A DNA stretch of 64,000 nt, from the NCBI GenBank assembly GCA_963757565.1, contig CAVWSB010000011.1:2294001-2358000 (forward strand), given 5' to 3'. The notes below the pieces were generated by a model, which ran no database searches, was not told the DNA's origin, and saw only the letters and a program-made list of their open reading frames with translations. Source of the stretch: PALSA-894 sp963757565. Lineage in GTDB: Bacteria; Pseudomonadota; Alphaproteobacteria; Rhizobiales; Xanthobacteraceae. The position numbers and the translations under genes are program-made. This document shows positions 13,538 to 22,841 of the stretch, piece by piece (position 1 is the stretch's first letter; every line of letters starts with the position of its first letter).

Positions 13538-14179
13538 TCATCGCGCCGACATCGGTCGCGCCGTCCCCTCGCCGCGCGACGCTACTCCCTTTCGCCACAC
13601 CCGCCGGTCGATCATGACCTTGATGGCCGCGAGGGCGACCAGCACGCATAGGGCCGCCTTCGAGATCGTCTCCATCGTCCCTTCGATCAGCAGGGCGTGA
13701 ACCACCACGCCGACAACGATGATGACCGCGAACGCCATATGCGCGAGCCGCCACGTTCGGGGCGCCAGTCCCAATCGCCGGCGGAATGCGGCGAGCAGCG
13801 CGACAGCAAAGATCGCCCACATGGCGATCACGCCGAAGGGAGAGAACGGCGTCGGCGATGTGAAGGTCAGCGCGTCGATCATATCCGGCGGACTGGTGAT
13901 CCAAAGTCCAGCAACGTGGACCACCACCGCGACGACCAGCGCGCCTCCGATCCAGTAATGCGCACGCCGCCCGCGGAAACCCAGCAGCCCCGGCAGGTAT
14001 CCGCCGATCAGCAGAGGCTGAACGAGCACGAGACCCAGCGCGATCATGCCGGCGAACCCGGCCGCGATATAGAGCGGCCCGCGCCATGCGAGTTGCTCGC
14101 TCGCCGCCGCGAACGCGATCGGCACGCAAATGGCGACAGCAAGGGCGGCCCAGATCAGGGCCGCCTTGGCCGGTCTCAT
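13538..14179 (-). CDS. Ferric reductase-like transmembrane protein
   Basis: A 213-residue integral membrane protein with about six hydrophobic segments. Histidines placed for b-type heme ligation are seen in RRAHYWIGGALVVAVVVHVAG and RLAHMAFAVIIVVGVVVHALL, as in the ferric-reductase-like/cytochrome b561-type domain. No flavin or NAD domain is attached, so it would need a partner. It follows the Tat-exported protein at 14200 by 20 bases on the same strand, suggesting a two-gene operon in which it supplies electrons across the membrane. Confidence 0.75.
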   Translation of the reverse strand: MRPAKAALIWAALAVAICVPIAFAAASEQLAWRGPLYIAAGFAGMIALGLVLVQPLLIGGYLPGLLGFRGRRAHYWIGGALVVAVVVHVAGLWITSPPDMIDALTFTSPTPFSPFGVIAMWAIFAVALLAAFRRRLGLAPRTWRLAHMAFAVIIVVGVVVHALLIEGTMETISKAALCVLVALAAIKVMIDRRVWRKGVASRGEGTARPMSAR

Positions 14180-14199
14180 TCCGGTGTTCCTGAACCCGG

Positions 14200-14688
14200 T
14201 CAGGCTGGCTGGAGGACGAAGTGCGCCTCGAGGCTGGTCTCTTTCGCGCTGCGCATCACGGGGCGCAGAAAGACGGTTTTGAACTCGGCACTGTCATAAG
14301 CCAGATGACCGTGCGGCTGGCCGAAGATCGGAATGATCTGCGGCATCTCGAGACGGAATTTGCCGTCCTTGTCGGTGAGCGTGGCGCCATGACTCTGCGG
14401 CTCGTGCTCCTGCCCTTCGGGCGTGTGCGCCCAGATCTGGATGCGCTGCCCGGCGAGCGGAGCTCCGTCGCCCGCGCGGCGCACGGTGCCGCTCATCCAG
14501 AAGCCGCCCTTGCCGATCCGCTCAACGATCGGCGCGCCCTTGCGGTAGTTGTTCGATCCGCCCGACATCGACTCGGTCGGCGCCAGACCTTCCGCGCGGG
14601 CGGGCAACAAAAGCCCGGAAACCCCGGCTACGAGAACAGAACCGCCAACCGCGAGGAGATTGCGGCGATTGTGGAAGACGGTGGCCAT
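14200..14688 (-). CDS. Tat-exported intradiol-dioxygenase-like protein
   Basis: A 162-residue protein with a twin-arginine signal (NRRNLLAVGGS, hydrophobic core, LLLPARAEG). The mature part has the beta-sandwich pattern of intradiol ring-cleavage dioxygenases: MSGTVRRAGDGAPLAGQRI, QIWAHTPEGQEHE, TLTDKDGKFRLEMP and FGQPHGHLAY. The ring-cleaving enzymes use two Tyr and two His for iron; here the PHGH block is kept but the Tyr ligands are not obvious, so catalysis is uncertain. It is the first gene of a pair with the membrane ferric-reductase-like protein. Confidence 0.72.
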   Translation of the reverse strand: MATVFHNRRNLLAVGGSVLVAGVSGLLLPARAEGLAPTESMSGGSNNYRKGAPIVERIGKGGFWMSGTVRRAGDGAPLAGQRIQIWAHTPEGQEHEPQSHGATLTDKDGKFRLEMPQIIPIFGQPHGHLAYDSAEFKTVFLRPVMRSAKETSLEAHFVLQPA

Positions 14689-14833
14689 GACAAATCCTCC
14701 GCGCAGTTGCTCCGCCGAAAGCGCGGCGATGACTGCAAGTCTCCCTGAATTTACCGCTGCTTCGCTTCACTCGCAATGACGTGCTATAGAGCGCGCCGCC
14801 GGCGCCCGCTCGCAAAAAAGGTGGCTCTCCGAC

Positions 14834-16048
14834 ATGGCGAAGATCAAGGTGACAAATCCCGTCGTCGAGATGGACGGCGACGAGATGACCCGGATCATCT
14901 GGCAGTTTATCAAGGACAAGCTGATCCATCCCTACCTCGACATTGACCTTCTCTATTACGACCTGTCGGTCCAAAAACGCGACGAGACCAACGACCAGAT
15001 TACCATCGATGCCGCGAACAAGACGCGCGAGGTCGGCGTCGCGGTGAAATGCGCCACCATCACGCCGGACGAAGGCCGCGTGAAGGAGTTCGGCCTGAAG
15101 GAAATGTGGCGCTCGCCGAACGGCACCATCCGCAACATCCTCGGCGGTACCATCTTCCGCGAGCCGATCATCTGCAAGAACGTGCCGCGCCTGGTGCCCG
15201 GCTGGACGCAGCCGATCGTGATCGGCCGCCATGCCTACGGCGATCAGTACCGCGCGACCGACTTCAAATTCCCGACCAAGGGCACACTCTCGATCAAGTT
15301 CGTGGGCGACGACGGCAAGGTGATCGAGCGCGAGGTGTTCAAGGCGCCGAGCTCCGGCGTTGCGATGGCGATGTACAATCTCGACGATTCGATCATCGAC
15401 TTCGCGCGCGCCTCGATGAACTACGCGCTAAACCGCACCTACCCGCTCTACCTCTCGACCAAGAACACGATCATCAAGCAGTACGACGGCCGCTTCCTCG
15501 AGTTGTTCCAGAAGGTGTTCGACGAGGAGTTCAAGGACAGGTTCGCCGAGAAGAAGATCACCTACGAGCACCGCCTGATCGACGACATGGTCGCCTCCGC
15601 GCTCAAATGGTCCGGCGGATACGTGTGGGCCTGCAAGAACTACGACGGTGACGTGCAGTCCGATACGGTGGCGCAGGGCTTCGGCTCGCTCGGCCTGATG
15701 ACCTCAGTGCTGATGACGCCGGACGGCAAGGTGGTCGAGGCGGAGGCAGCGCACGGCACCGTGACGCGGCACTATCGCCAGCATCAAAAGGGCGAAGAGA
15801 CCTCGACCAATTCGATGGCCTCGATCTTCGCCTGGTCGCGCGGCCTCGCGCACCGGGCCAAGCTCGACAACAACGCCGACCTCGCCAAATTCTCGGCCAC
15901 GCTCGAGACGGTCTGCATCGACACGGTCCAGGCCGGCGACATGACCAAGGACCTCGCGCTTCTTGTGGGCCCTGACCAAAGATGGCTGTCCACCACCGGC
16001 TTCCTCGACAAGATCTCGGCGAATCTCACCAGGGCGATGGCGGCGTAA
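14834..16048 (+). CDS. icd: Dimeric NADP-dependent isocitrate dehydrogenase
   Basis: A 404-residue eukaryotic/alphaproteobacterial-type homodimeric IDH. It begins MAKIKVTNPVVEMDGDEMTR, contains the isocitrate loop KEMWRSPNGTIRNILGGTIF, and later IDDMVASALKWSGGYVWACKNYDGDVQSD and EAAHGTVTRHYRQHQKG. It is a TCA-cycle enzyme and the main IDH type in Hyphomicrobiales. ATG 14834 is the only start that fits the family N-terminus. Confidence 0.97.
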   Translation: MAKIKVTNPVVEMDGDEMTRIIWQFIKDKLIHPYLDIDLLYYDLSVQKRDETNDQITIDAANKTREVGVAVKCATITPDEGRVKEFGLKEMWRSPNGTIRNILGGTIFREPIICKNVPRLVPGWTQPIVIGRHAYGDQYRATDFKFPTKGTLSIKFVGDDGKVIEREVFKAPSSGVAMAMYNLDDSIIDFARASMNYALNRTYPLYLSTKNTIIKQYDGRFLELFQKVFDEEFKDRFAEKKITYEHRLIDDMVASALKWSGGYVWACKNYDGDVQSDTVAQGFGSLGLMTSVLMTPDGKVVEAEAAHGTVTRHYRQHQKGEETSTNSMASIFAWSRGLAHRAKLDNNADLAKFSATLETVCIDTVQAGDMTKDLALLVGPDQRWLSTTGFLDKISANLTRAMAA

Positions 16049-16069
16049 GACGATCGCGGACGGAGGATC

Positions 16070-16561
16070 ATGATGCGTCGCAGCGTGTTGGGATTGTCGC
16101 TCCTCGCAATCGGAGCATCCATGGCCAAAGCTGAAATTCCCGCCGCCCTCGCGGCGCCCGGCGAAACGGCCGTGGCGACATGGCACGCGGAAGGCGCGCA
16201 GGTTTACGAATGCAAGGCGGGCGGCGATGGCAAGCTTGCCTGGGCTTTCCGCGAGCCGATCGCGACGCTGCTCGCCGACGGCAAGACGGTCGGCCGCCAC
16301 TACGCCGGACCGAACTGGGAGCACATGGACGGCAGTACGGTGACTGGCAAGGTTGCCGCCAATGCGGCCGGCTCGACACCGAAGGATATTCCCTGGCTCA
16401 AGCTCGATGTCGTGGCGAGCAAGGGCAGCGGCGCACTCTCGGGCGTGACGACAGTGCAACGCATCAACACTGTCGGCGGCCGCCATGAGGGGCCGTGCGA
16501 GAAGGCCGGCGCGTTGCACAGCGAGCCCTATGCGGCCGACTACGTGTTCCTGAAAAAGTAA
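16070..16561 (+). CDS. DUF3455 family secreted protein
   Basis: A 163-residue protein with a signal peptide (cleavage after SMAKA) and the DUF3455 pattern GAQVYECKAGGDGKLAWAFREP, HYAGPNWEHMDGSTVTGK, DIPWLKLDV and GGRHEGPCEKAGALHSEPYAADYVF. Two Cys in the mature part could pair. GGAGG precedes the tandem ATG ATG start. It lies 21 bases after icd on the same strand. Function of the family is not established. Confidence 0.8.
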   Translation: MMRRSVLGLSLLAIGASMAKAEIPAALAAPGETAVATWHAEGAQVYECKAGGDGKLAWAFREPIATLLADGKTVGRHYAGPNWEHMDGSTVTGKVAANAAGSTPKDIPWLKLDVVASKGSGALSGVTTVQRINTVGGRHEGPCEKAGALHSEPYAADYVFLKK

Positions 16562-16566
16562 CGCAC

Positions 16567-17784
16567 CTAGGCCTCGCCGCCTTCGAGTTCCTCCGTGACG
16601 ATATCGCCGCGCTCGCTCACCCGCTCGGCGCCGAGCCGCTGGGCGACCACCTCCTTCATGCGCGCCGCGATGCGCGGCTCACGCGCCATCAGTGCGTGAA
16701 GGTCGTTCGCCTCGAGCACCAGCAGGTTGGCCCGGGTGAGCGCGCTTGCGGTCGCGGAGCGGCGCGCGCGGCGCAGCACCGCGACCTCGCCGAAGAAATG
16801 CCCCGCGCCCAGCCGCACGGTTGAATCCTTCAGCGCGATCTCGACCTCGCCGGCCGCGATGAAATACATCGAGTGCGCCGCATCCCCGCGCCGCGTGATC
16901 ACCGCGCCCGGCTCGACGGTCTGCGCGCGCAATAACCGCATGATATCGGCGATGTCGCCGGCCTCCAGTTCGGCGAACAGCGGGACCTTGGCGATCATGC
17001 CCCAGGTGACGACGAAATCGCGGCGGTGGATCATCTCGGAAAATGCGGTCGCGATGATGCCGACCGGCAACGCCACCATGACCAGCCCGCAGAAGATCGT
17101 GACCGCGGCGATGAGCTTGCCGAGCGGTGTCATCGGCACCACGTCGCCGTAGCCGATGGTGCCGAGCGTCACGATCGCCCACCACATGGCATCTGGCACG
17201 GTCCCGAGCTTCTCAGGCTGCACATGGCGCTCGGCGAGATACATCAGCGTGGCGGTGACCAGCGTCGTGCCGATCAGGATTACGACGCAGCCAAACAGCG
17301 CCCGGCGCTCGTTGTAGAGCGCCTCCATCAGCGAACGCATCGCGGGCGAATAGCGCGCAAGCTTGAGGAAGCGCACGATCCGGAACACGAGCAGGAAGCG
17401 CAGGTCGACGTCGAGGAAGAGTCCGAGCCAGAACGGCAGGACCGCGAAAAGATCGACAAGGCCGCCCGCGCTGAAGGCGAACCTGAGCCGCGCCCGCGCG
17501 GGCGGCAGATGACGGTCCGGCGTGTGCTCGGCGGCGACCCAGAGCCGCGCCAGATATTCCAGCGTAAAGATCACCAGCGAGAGCCACTCGATGGCGGCGA
17601 ACCAGCGGCCGTATGCGGCTTCGAGATGGGGCACGGATTCGAGTGCAGCGGCGACCAGATTGACCACGATAAGCAGGATGACGATCCGGCTCAGCGCGCG
17701 CGTGCGGCTCGCACCGATCGGCCCCTGCTCGAGCAATTCATAGACGCTGCGGCGCAGTTCGCTGGAGCGCTGAACGTGCGGCAT
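16567..17784 (-). CDS. Voltage-gated-type K+ channel with cyclic nucleotide-binding domain
   Basis: A 405-residue six-transmembrane channel. S1-S3 lie at about residues 30-130, an S4-like basic helix reads RFLLVFRIVRFLKLARY, and the pore has the potassium filter TLGTIGYGDVVP. The C-terminal 120 residues form a cyclic-nucleotide-binding fold (LFAELEAGDIADIMRLL, MYFIAAGEVEIAL, HFFGEVAVLRRARRSATASA). This is the layout of prokaryotic CNG/HCN-like channels such as MloK1. ATG 17784 was chosen for GGGAGA 4 bases upstream; the frame extends 26 codons further. Ligand is unknown. Confidence 0.88.
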   Translation of the reverse strand: MPHVQRSSELRRSVYELLEQGPIGASRTRALSRIVILLIVVNLVAAALESVPHLEAAYGRWFAAIEWLSLVIFTLEYLARLWVAAEHTPDRHLPPARARLRFAFSAGGLVDLFAVLPFWLGLFLDVDLRFLLVFRIVRFLKLARYSPAMRSLMEALYNERRALFGCVVILIGTTLVTATLMYLAERHVQPEKLGTVPDAMWWAIVTLGTIGYGDVVPMTPLGKLIAAVTIFCGLVMVALPVGIIATAFSEMIHRRDFVVTWGMIAKVPLFAELEAGDIADIMRLLRAQTVEPGAVITRRGDAAHSMYFIAAGEVEIALKDSTVRLGAGHFFGEVAVLRRARRSATASALTRANLLVLEANDLHALMAREPRIAARMKEVVAQRLGAERVSERGDIVTEELEGGEA

Positions 17785-17863
17785 CCCGTCTCCCAATTCG
17801 CCGGACAGGCGAACGGCGAACATTATCATCCCAACGGCGATAAAGCGGTTGCGCAGGATCAAT

Positions 17864-18343
17864 TTACTGCAGAAGCGACAATTCCATTTCGTAGGACGTT
17901 GGTGCCGAAAAGCCTTCGTGCGTCTGCTCTTCCGTGACGACGAAGCCGTGGCGGCGGAACAGCGCCACGTTGCTCACGAGCGCGATGCGGGCACGTAGCA
18001 CGATGCGCGGCGCGCCGACCCGGACGGCTTCGTCTTTCGCGGCATTGACCAGTGCGCTCGCGACCCCCCGCCTGCGCCAGCCGGGTCGTACCGCGAGCCG
18101 GCCGATGTAGAGCGCGCCGTCATCCATCCGCGCGCAAAACACCGAGCCGATGAGCTCGCGGTCGGCCTCGGCGACGAAACACGTTTCGCTCGCCAGACGC
18201 TTTTTGAAATCGGCCTCGGTCTCCTTGAGCACGCTCGACGGCGGATCGATATTCAGATCGCCGAACGCAGCATGCGTCAGCGCGAGCAACTCGCCCGCGC
18301 GCGAGTCATCGGTGCAACGGCGGACGACAAACCGTGCATCCAT
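17864..18343 (-). CDS. GNAT family N-acetyltransferase
   Basis: A GNAT fold of 159 residues with the acetyl-CoA loop IGRLAVRPGWRRRGVASALV (motif A, RRRGVA) and ALFRRHGFVVTEEQTHEG as the C-terminal strand. The acceptor substrate is not visible. ATG 18343 was used; an in-frame GTG at 18367 is an alternative and neither has a clear ribosome site. Confidence 0.82.
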   Translation of the reverse strand: MDARFVVRRCTDDSRAGELLALTHAAFGDLNIDPPSSVLKETEADFKKRLASETCFVAEADRELIGSVFCARMDDGALYIGRLAVRPGWRRRGVASALVNAAKDEAVRVGAPRIVLRARIALVSNVALFRRHGFVVTEEQTHEGFSAPTSYEMELSLLQ

Positions 18344-18415
18344 GTTCTGGCGCGTGACCGAAATCACGCGCCAGCCGGGCGGCGGCCTGTTCGCCGCGCA
18401 AGCGCAATGCTTGGT

Positions 18416-18841
18416 TCAGTGCTTGAGATCGTCCGGAACATTGCCGCCATTGGCCGCGAGCTTCTGCATCACCTGCTTGTGCAGCCAGATATTCATCGAC
18501 GCTGAATCGTTGGTATCGCCGGTATAGCCAAGCTCGCCGGCCAACTCCTTGCGTGCGCCAAGGCTGCTGTCGAGACCGAGCAGCTTCATCAGATCGACGA
18601 TCGACTTTTTCCAGTCGAGCTTTTCCTTGTTCTTGGCCGCAAGCCCGCTGAGCACGTTGCCGACATCGACGTCCGACAAGGGCGTCGCGCCCGGCGGCAG
18701 GGCGGGCGCGGCGCCCGCGCCGCCACCACCCGCGCCTGCACTTGCACCACCCGCGCCGCCGGCTGGCGCAGCGCCGGCCGGAGCGGCCTGCGCCTGGGAC
18801 GATCCGAAAATCGCCGACATGATCTTACCGAAAATGCTCAT
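18416..18841 (-). CDS. DUF3597 family protein
   Basis: A 141-residue protein: an N-terminal MSIFGKIMSAIFG helix, an Ala/Gly-rich linker of about 35 residues, and the DUF3597 core (LSGLAAKNKEKLDWKKSIVDLMKLLGLDSSLGARKELAGELGY). The core looks like a small helical domain similar to the LysM-associated or BON-adjacent proteins of rhizobia; function is unknown. It is divergent from the DUF937-type gene at 19011. Confidence 0.78.
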   Translation of the reverse strand: MSIFGKIMSAIFGSSQAQAAPAGAAPAGGAGGASAGAGGGGAGAAPALPPGATPLSDVDVGNVLSGLAAKNKEKLDWKKSIVDLMKLLGLDSSLGARKELAGELGYTGDTNDSASMNIWLHKQVMQKLAANGGNVPDDLKH

Positions 18842-19010
18842 GACAAATTCTCCAAATGATTGTTGTGTGTATGTCGCGTGCGCGACCGTAGCTTTGCCGG
18901 ATGGACTTATTCAAGGCAGTGTCGCCATAGTATGCACATACGAATGCCGCACACGATCCCGGCAATCGAGACCTTTCATCCCCGGCTATAGAGCCGCAAG
19001 CGAGGCATCA

Positions 19011-19589
19011 ATGGGTCTGCTCGACATTCTCAATGGAATGCAAAACGGCCCGCGCGGCCAGACCGAACCCGGCAAGGGCGGCATGTCGCCGGTGACGATG
19101 GGCTTGCTCGCCCTGCTTGCCTACAAGGCCTATCAGAAGATGAGTGCGGGCTCGCCAGGCGCAGCCGCGCCGAATGCCGCTCCGGCTGCGCCCGCGCCAT
19201 CCGGCGGGCTCGGCGGCCTCCTCGGCGGTGGCGGCGGCCTTGGCTCCCTGCTGCAAGGTGGTCTCGGCGGACTGGGCGGACTTCTCGCAGGCTCCGCCGG
19301 CGGGAGCATGCTCAACGGCGGACTTCAGGACTTGCTGCAGAAGCTCGAACAGAACGGACTCGGAGACGTCACCAAGTCGTGGGTCGGCACCGGCGAGAAC
19401 AAGGCGATCTCCCCGCAGGATCTTCAGCGCGCGCTCGATCCCGATACCCTCCACCATCTCGCGCAGCAGACCGGCCTGCCGGTCGAGGAATTGCTGAACA
19501 CGCTGAGCAAGCAACTGCCCGGCGCCATCGACCACATCACACCAAATGGCCGCGTCCCGTCCGGACACGAAATGTCCTCGATGCTTTGA
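19011..19589 (+). CDS. YidB/DUF937 family protein
   Basis: A 192-residue protein starting MGLLDILNGMQNG with a glycine-leucine-rich middle (repeats of GGLGGLL, about residues 65-105) and a C-terminal YidB-like domain: WVGTGENKAISPQDLQRAL, LAQQTGLPVEELLNTLSKQLPGAIDH and TPNGRVPSG. The C-terminal block is strongly conserved in the family, whose role is unknown. It is 26 bases upstream of the GlsB-type membrane protein. Confidence 0.82.
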   Translation: MGLLDILNGMQNGPRGQTEPGKGGMSPVTMGLLALLAYKAYQKMSAGSPGAAAPNAAPAAPAPSGGLGGLLGGGGGLGSLLQGGLGGLGGLLAGSAGGSMLNGGLQDLLQKLEQNGLGDVTKSWVGTGENKAISPQDLQRALDPDTLHHLAQQTGLPVEELLNTLSKQLPGAIDHITPNGRVPSGHEMSSML

Positions 19590-19615
19590 GCCGTCACCCT
19601 CGAAGGAATGATCTT

Positions 19616-19894
19616 ATGCTCTGGATTATTGTCGTCGGCCTCGTTGCCGGACTGGTCGCGCGCTGGCTCGCGCCCGGCTCGAACAATCCGACCGGCTTTG
19701 TGCTGACCGTAGTGCTCGGAATAGCGGGCGCATTCCTGGCGACCTTCATCGGCCAGATGTTCGGGTGGTACCGGCCGGATCAAGGTGCCGGCTTTGTCAC
19801 CGCGACCATCGGCGCCGTCGTCGTGCTGTTCATCTGGCACAGGCTGGTCGCGGCGCGCGCCATTCCCGATCCGGGATCGCAGCCGAGAATTTAG
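19616..19894 (+). CDS. GlsB/YeaQ/YmgE family membrane protein
   Basis: A 92-residue protein with three hydrophobic helices: LWIIVVGLVAGLVARWLAPG, FVLTVVLGIAGAFLATFIGQ and FVTATIGAVVVLFIWHRL. The pattern matches transglycosylase-associated (GlsB/YeaQ) proteins, often stress-induced in other bacteria. Its stop codon overlaps the alaS stop on the other strand by 4 bases, so the two transcription units collide tail to tail. Confidence 0.85.
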   Translation: MLWIIVVGLVAGLVARWLAPGSNNPTGFVLTVVLGIAGAFLATFIGQMFGWYRPDQGAGFVTATIGAVVVLFIWHRLVAARAIPDPGSQPRI

Positions 19895-22549
19895 CCGCCG
19901 AGCGCAGAGACGATCGCAGCGAGCGCGGCGTCAGCCTTTGCGCCGTCCGGGCCGCCGGCCTGCGCCATGTCGGGCCGTCCACCACCGCCCTTGCCGCCGA
20001 GCGCCTCGGCGCCTTTCTTGACCAGGTCGACCGCGTTGAAGCGCGCGGTGAGATCGTTTGTGACGCCGACCACGATGCCGGCCTTGCCCTCGCCGGTGAC
20101 GCCGACCAGCGCGACGACGCCGGAGCCGAGCTGCTTCTTGCCCTCGTCGGCGAGGCCTTTCAGGTCCTTGATGTCGATACCCTCGACGGCGCGCGCCATC
20201 AGCTTGACGTCACCGACCATCTGCACGCCGCTCGCGGCGCCGTCACCTTTGGCGCCGCCGCCCATCGCAAGCTTCTTGCGCGCGTCGGCGAGATCACGCT
20301 CCAGCTTGCGCCGTTCGTCGATCAGCGCGCCGATGCGCGCTGGCATCTCCTCAAGCGGCGCCTTCATTTCCGCCGCCACGTCCTTGGCAAGCCTGATCGT
20401 ATGGTTCGCAGCCTTGCGCGCGGCGCGGCCGGTCAGCGCCTCGATACGCCGCACGCCGGCGGCGACTCCCGCGTCGGTCACGCCGGAGATCAGCCCGATG
20501 TCGCCGGTGCGCCGCACATGCGTGCCGCCGCACAGCTCGACCGACCAGCCGAGCGTGTTGCCGCTCCCCTCGCCCATCGCGACCACGCGCACCTCGTCCC
20601 CGTATTTCTCCCCGAACAGCGCCCGCGCGCCGGACGTGCGCGCGTCGTCGAGCGCCATGAGGCGCGTTGTGACGGGCGAATTCTGCAGCACGAAATCGTT
20701 GGCGATATCCTCGACCTTCTCGATCTCTTCCGTGGTCATTGGCTTGGGATGCGAGAAGTCGAAGCGCAGCCGGTCCGGCGCGACCATCGAGCCTTTCTGC
20801 GCGACGTGATCGCCGAGCACCTGGCGCAGCGCCTCGTGCAGCAGGTGCGTCGCCGAATGATTGCGGCGGATGTCGCGGCGCCGCGCGTGATCGACGTCAA
20901 GGGCGAGCGCCGAGCCGGCCTTGAGCGCGCCCAGCTCGACCGTGACCGCATGGACGAACAGGTCGCCCGCGCGCTTCTGCGTATCGGTGACGCGCACGCG
21001 CACGCCGTCCGCGCTCATCGTGCCGGTGTCGCCGACCTGACCGCCGGACTCGCCATAGAACGGCGTCTGGTTCAGCACCACCTGACCCGAACTCGCCGGC
21101 CTTCAGCTCGGCGATCTCCTTGCCGTCGCGCACCAGCGCGGTGACGACGCCCTCGGCGCGCTCGGTGTCGTAGCCGAGAAATTCGGTCGCGCCGAGTTTT
21201 TCGCGCAGCGGAAACCAGATCGTCTCCGCTGCCGTGTCGCCCGAGCCGGCCCATGAGGCACGCGCCTTGGCCTTCTGCTGTTCCATCGCATCGGTGAACG
21301 AGGAAATATCGACACCGATGCCGCGCGCGCGCAGCGCGTCCTGCGTCAGGTCGAGCGGAAAGCCGTAGGTGTCGTAAAGCGTGAACGCGGTCTCGCCATC
21401 GAACATGTCGCCCTTCTTCAGCGACTTCGACGCTTCGTCGAGGATCGTGAGGCCGCGCTCCAGCGTCTTGCGGAAGCGGGTCTCTTCGAGCTTCAGCGTT
21501 TCGGTGATCAGCGCCTCGGCGCGCAGCAGCTCCGGATACGCCTGCCCCATCTCGCGGGTGAGCGCCGGCACCAGCTTCCACATCACCGGCTCGCGCGCGC
21601 CGAGCAGCTCGGCGTGGCGCATCGCGCGGCGCATGATCCGCCGCAGCACATAGCCGCGGCCTTCGTTCGAGGGCAGCACGCCGTCCGCGATCAGGAACGA
21701 GGATGCGCGCAAATGGTCCGCGATGACGCGTTGCGAGGCGCGCTGCCCCTCGTCGCGCGCCGCACCCGTGTTCTCCGCGACCGCGCGGATCAGCGCGCGA
21801 AACAGATCGATGTCGTAATTGTCGTGCACGCCCTGCATCACAGCGGCTACGCGCTCGAGCCCCATGCCGGTGTCGATCGAGGGCTTCGGCAGATCGATGC
21901 GCTGCCCGCCTGGCAGCTGCTCGTACTGCATGAACACGAGATTCCAGATCTCGATGAAGCGGTCGCCGTCGGCGTCCGGCGAACCGGGCGGGCCACCGGG
22001 AATCTTGTCGCCGTGGTCGTAGAAAATCTCCGAGCACGGGCCGCACGGACCTGTGTCACCCATCGCCCAGAAATTGTCGGAGCCCGCGATGCGGATGATG
22101 CGACTTTCGGGCAGCCCCGCAATCTTCTTCCACAGGTCGAAGGCCTGATCGTCGTCGATATAGACGGTGGCGGTCAGCTTTTCCTTCGGCAGCCCGAACT
22201 CTTTCGTGACCAGATTCCAGGCGAGCTCGATCGCGCGCTCCTTGAAGTAGTCGCCGAACGAGAAGTTGCCGAGCATCTCGAAGAAGGTGTGGTGGCGCGC
22301 CGTGTAGCCGACATTGTCGAGGTCGTTGTGCTTGCCGCCCGCGCGCACGCATTTCTGCGCCGTCGCGGCGCGCTGGTAGGGGCGCTTTTCCAGGCCGGTG
22401 AAGACGTTCTTGAACTGCACCATCCCGGCATTGGTGAACATCAAGGTCGGATCGTTGCGCGGCACGAGCGGAGAGGACGGAACGGCTTCGTGGCCGTTCT
22501 TCACAAAGTAGTCGAGGAAACTCGACCGGATTTCGTTGACGCCGCTCAT
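19891..22549 (-). CDS. alaS: Alanyl-tRNA synthetase (frameshifted in this assembly)
   Basis: Charges tRNA-Ala. The first frame (22549 to about 21090) carries the catalytic core: NEIRSSFLDYFVKNGHE, RHHTFFEMLGNFSFGDYFK and GRGYVLRRIMRRAMRHAE. The second frame (about 21085 to 19891) carries the editing domain HSATHLLHEALRQVLG with CGGTHV, plus the C-Ala domain. The frames meet at KAGEFGSG / QVVLNQTPFYGESGGQ near 21082-21092, where one extra base breaks the reading. Removing it gives 885 residues, the normal length. Since alaS is essential, a sequencing error is more likely than a real mutation. Confidence 0.95.
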
Positions 22550-22689
22550 ACCGACCCGCCGCCCGCCCCGCTTTACCGGCGCTTCCGCCGGTCAGTCATT
22601 AGTGACTGTTTTCCAAGGGCTTATTTAGCGGCGGGGGTGCGGGAAGTCTAGGAAGCACCGGTTATGCCCGGCTTTATGAAAACGTGACT

Positions 22690-22737
22690 GGCCGGGCATC
22701 AGGGCGTCACGCCCGTCTTCGCGGGCTATGCCCGGCC
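22690..22737. repeat. Nested palindromic intergenic repeat
   Basis: GGCCGGGCAT (22690-22699) pairs with ATGCCCGGCC (22728-22737), enclosing GGGCG/CGCCC (22702-22706, 22710-22714). A related ATGCCCGCG palindrome occurs at 41337-41356. Such ATGCCCG elements are common between genes in Bradyrhizobiaceae and may act as terminators or REP-like repeats. Confidence 0.6.
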
Positions 22738-22791
22738 ATAACGAAAATTCAAAGGATGAAGCCGCCCCCCGCCTCGCATGCGCTCGGCACG

Positions 22792-22814
22792 CTCTCCCCG
22801 TTTCACGGGGAGAG
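22792..22814 (-). terminator. recA downstream hairpin
   Basis: A perfect 10-base stem (CTCTCCCCGT / ACGGGGAGAG) with a TTC loop starts 27 bases after the recA stop. There is no long T tract on the minus strand, so termination efficiency is uncertain. Confidence 0.5.
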
Positions 22815-22841
22815 GGAAAGCCGTACGGGCGTGCGAGGGGT

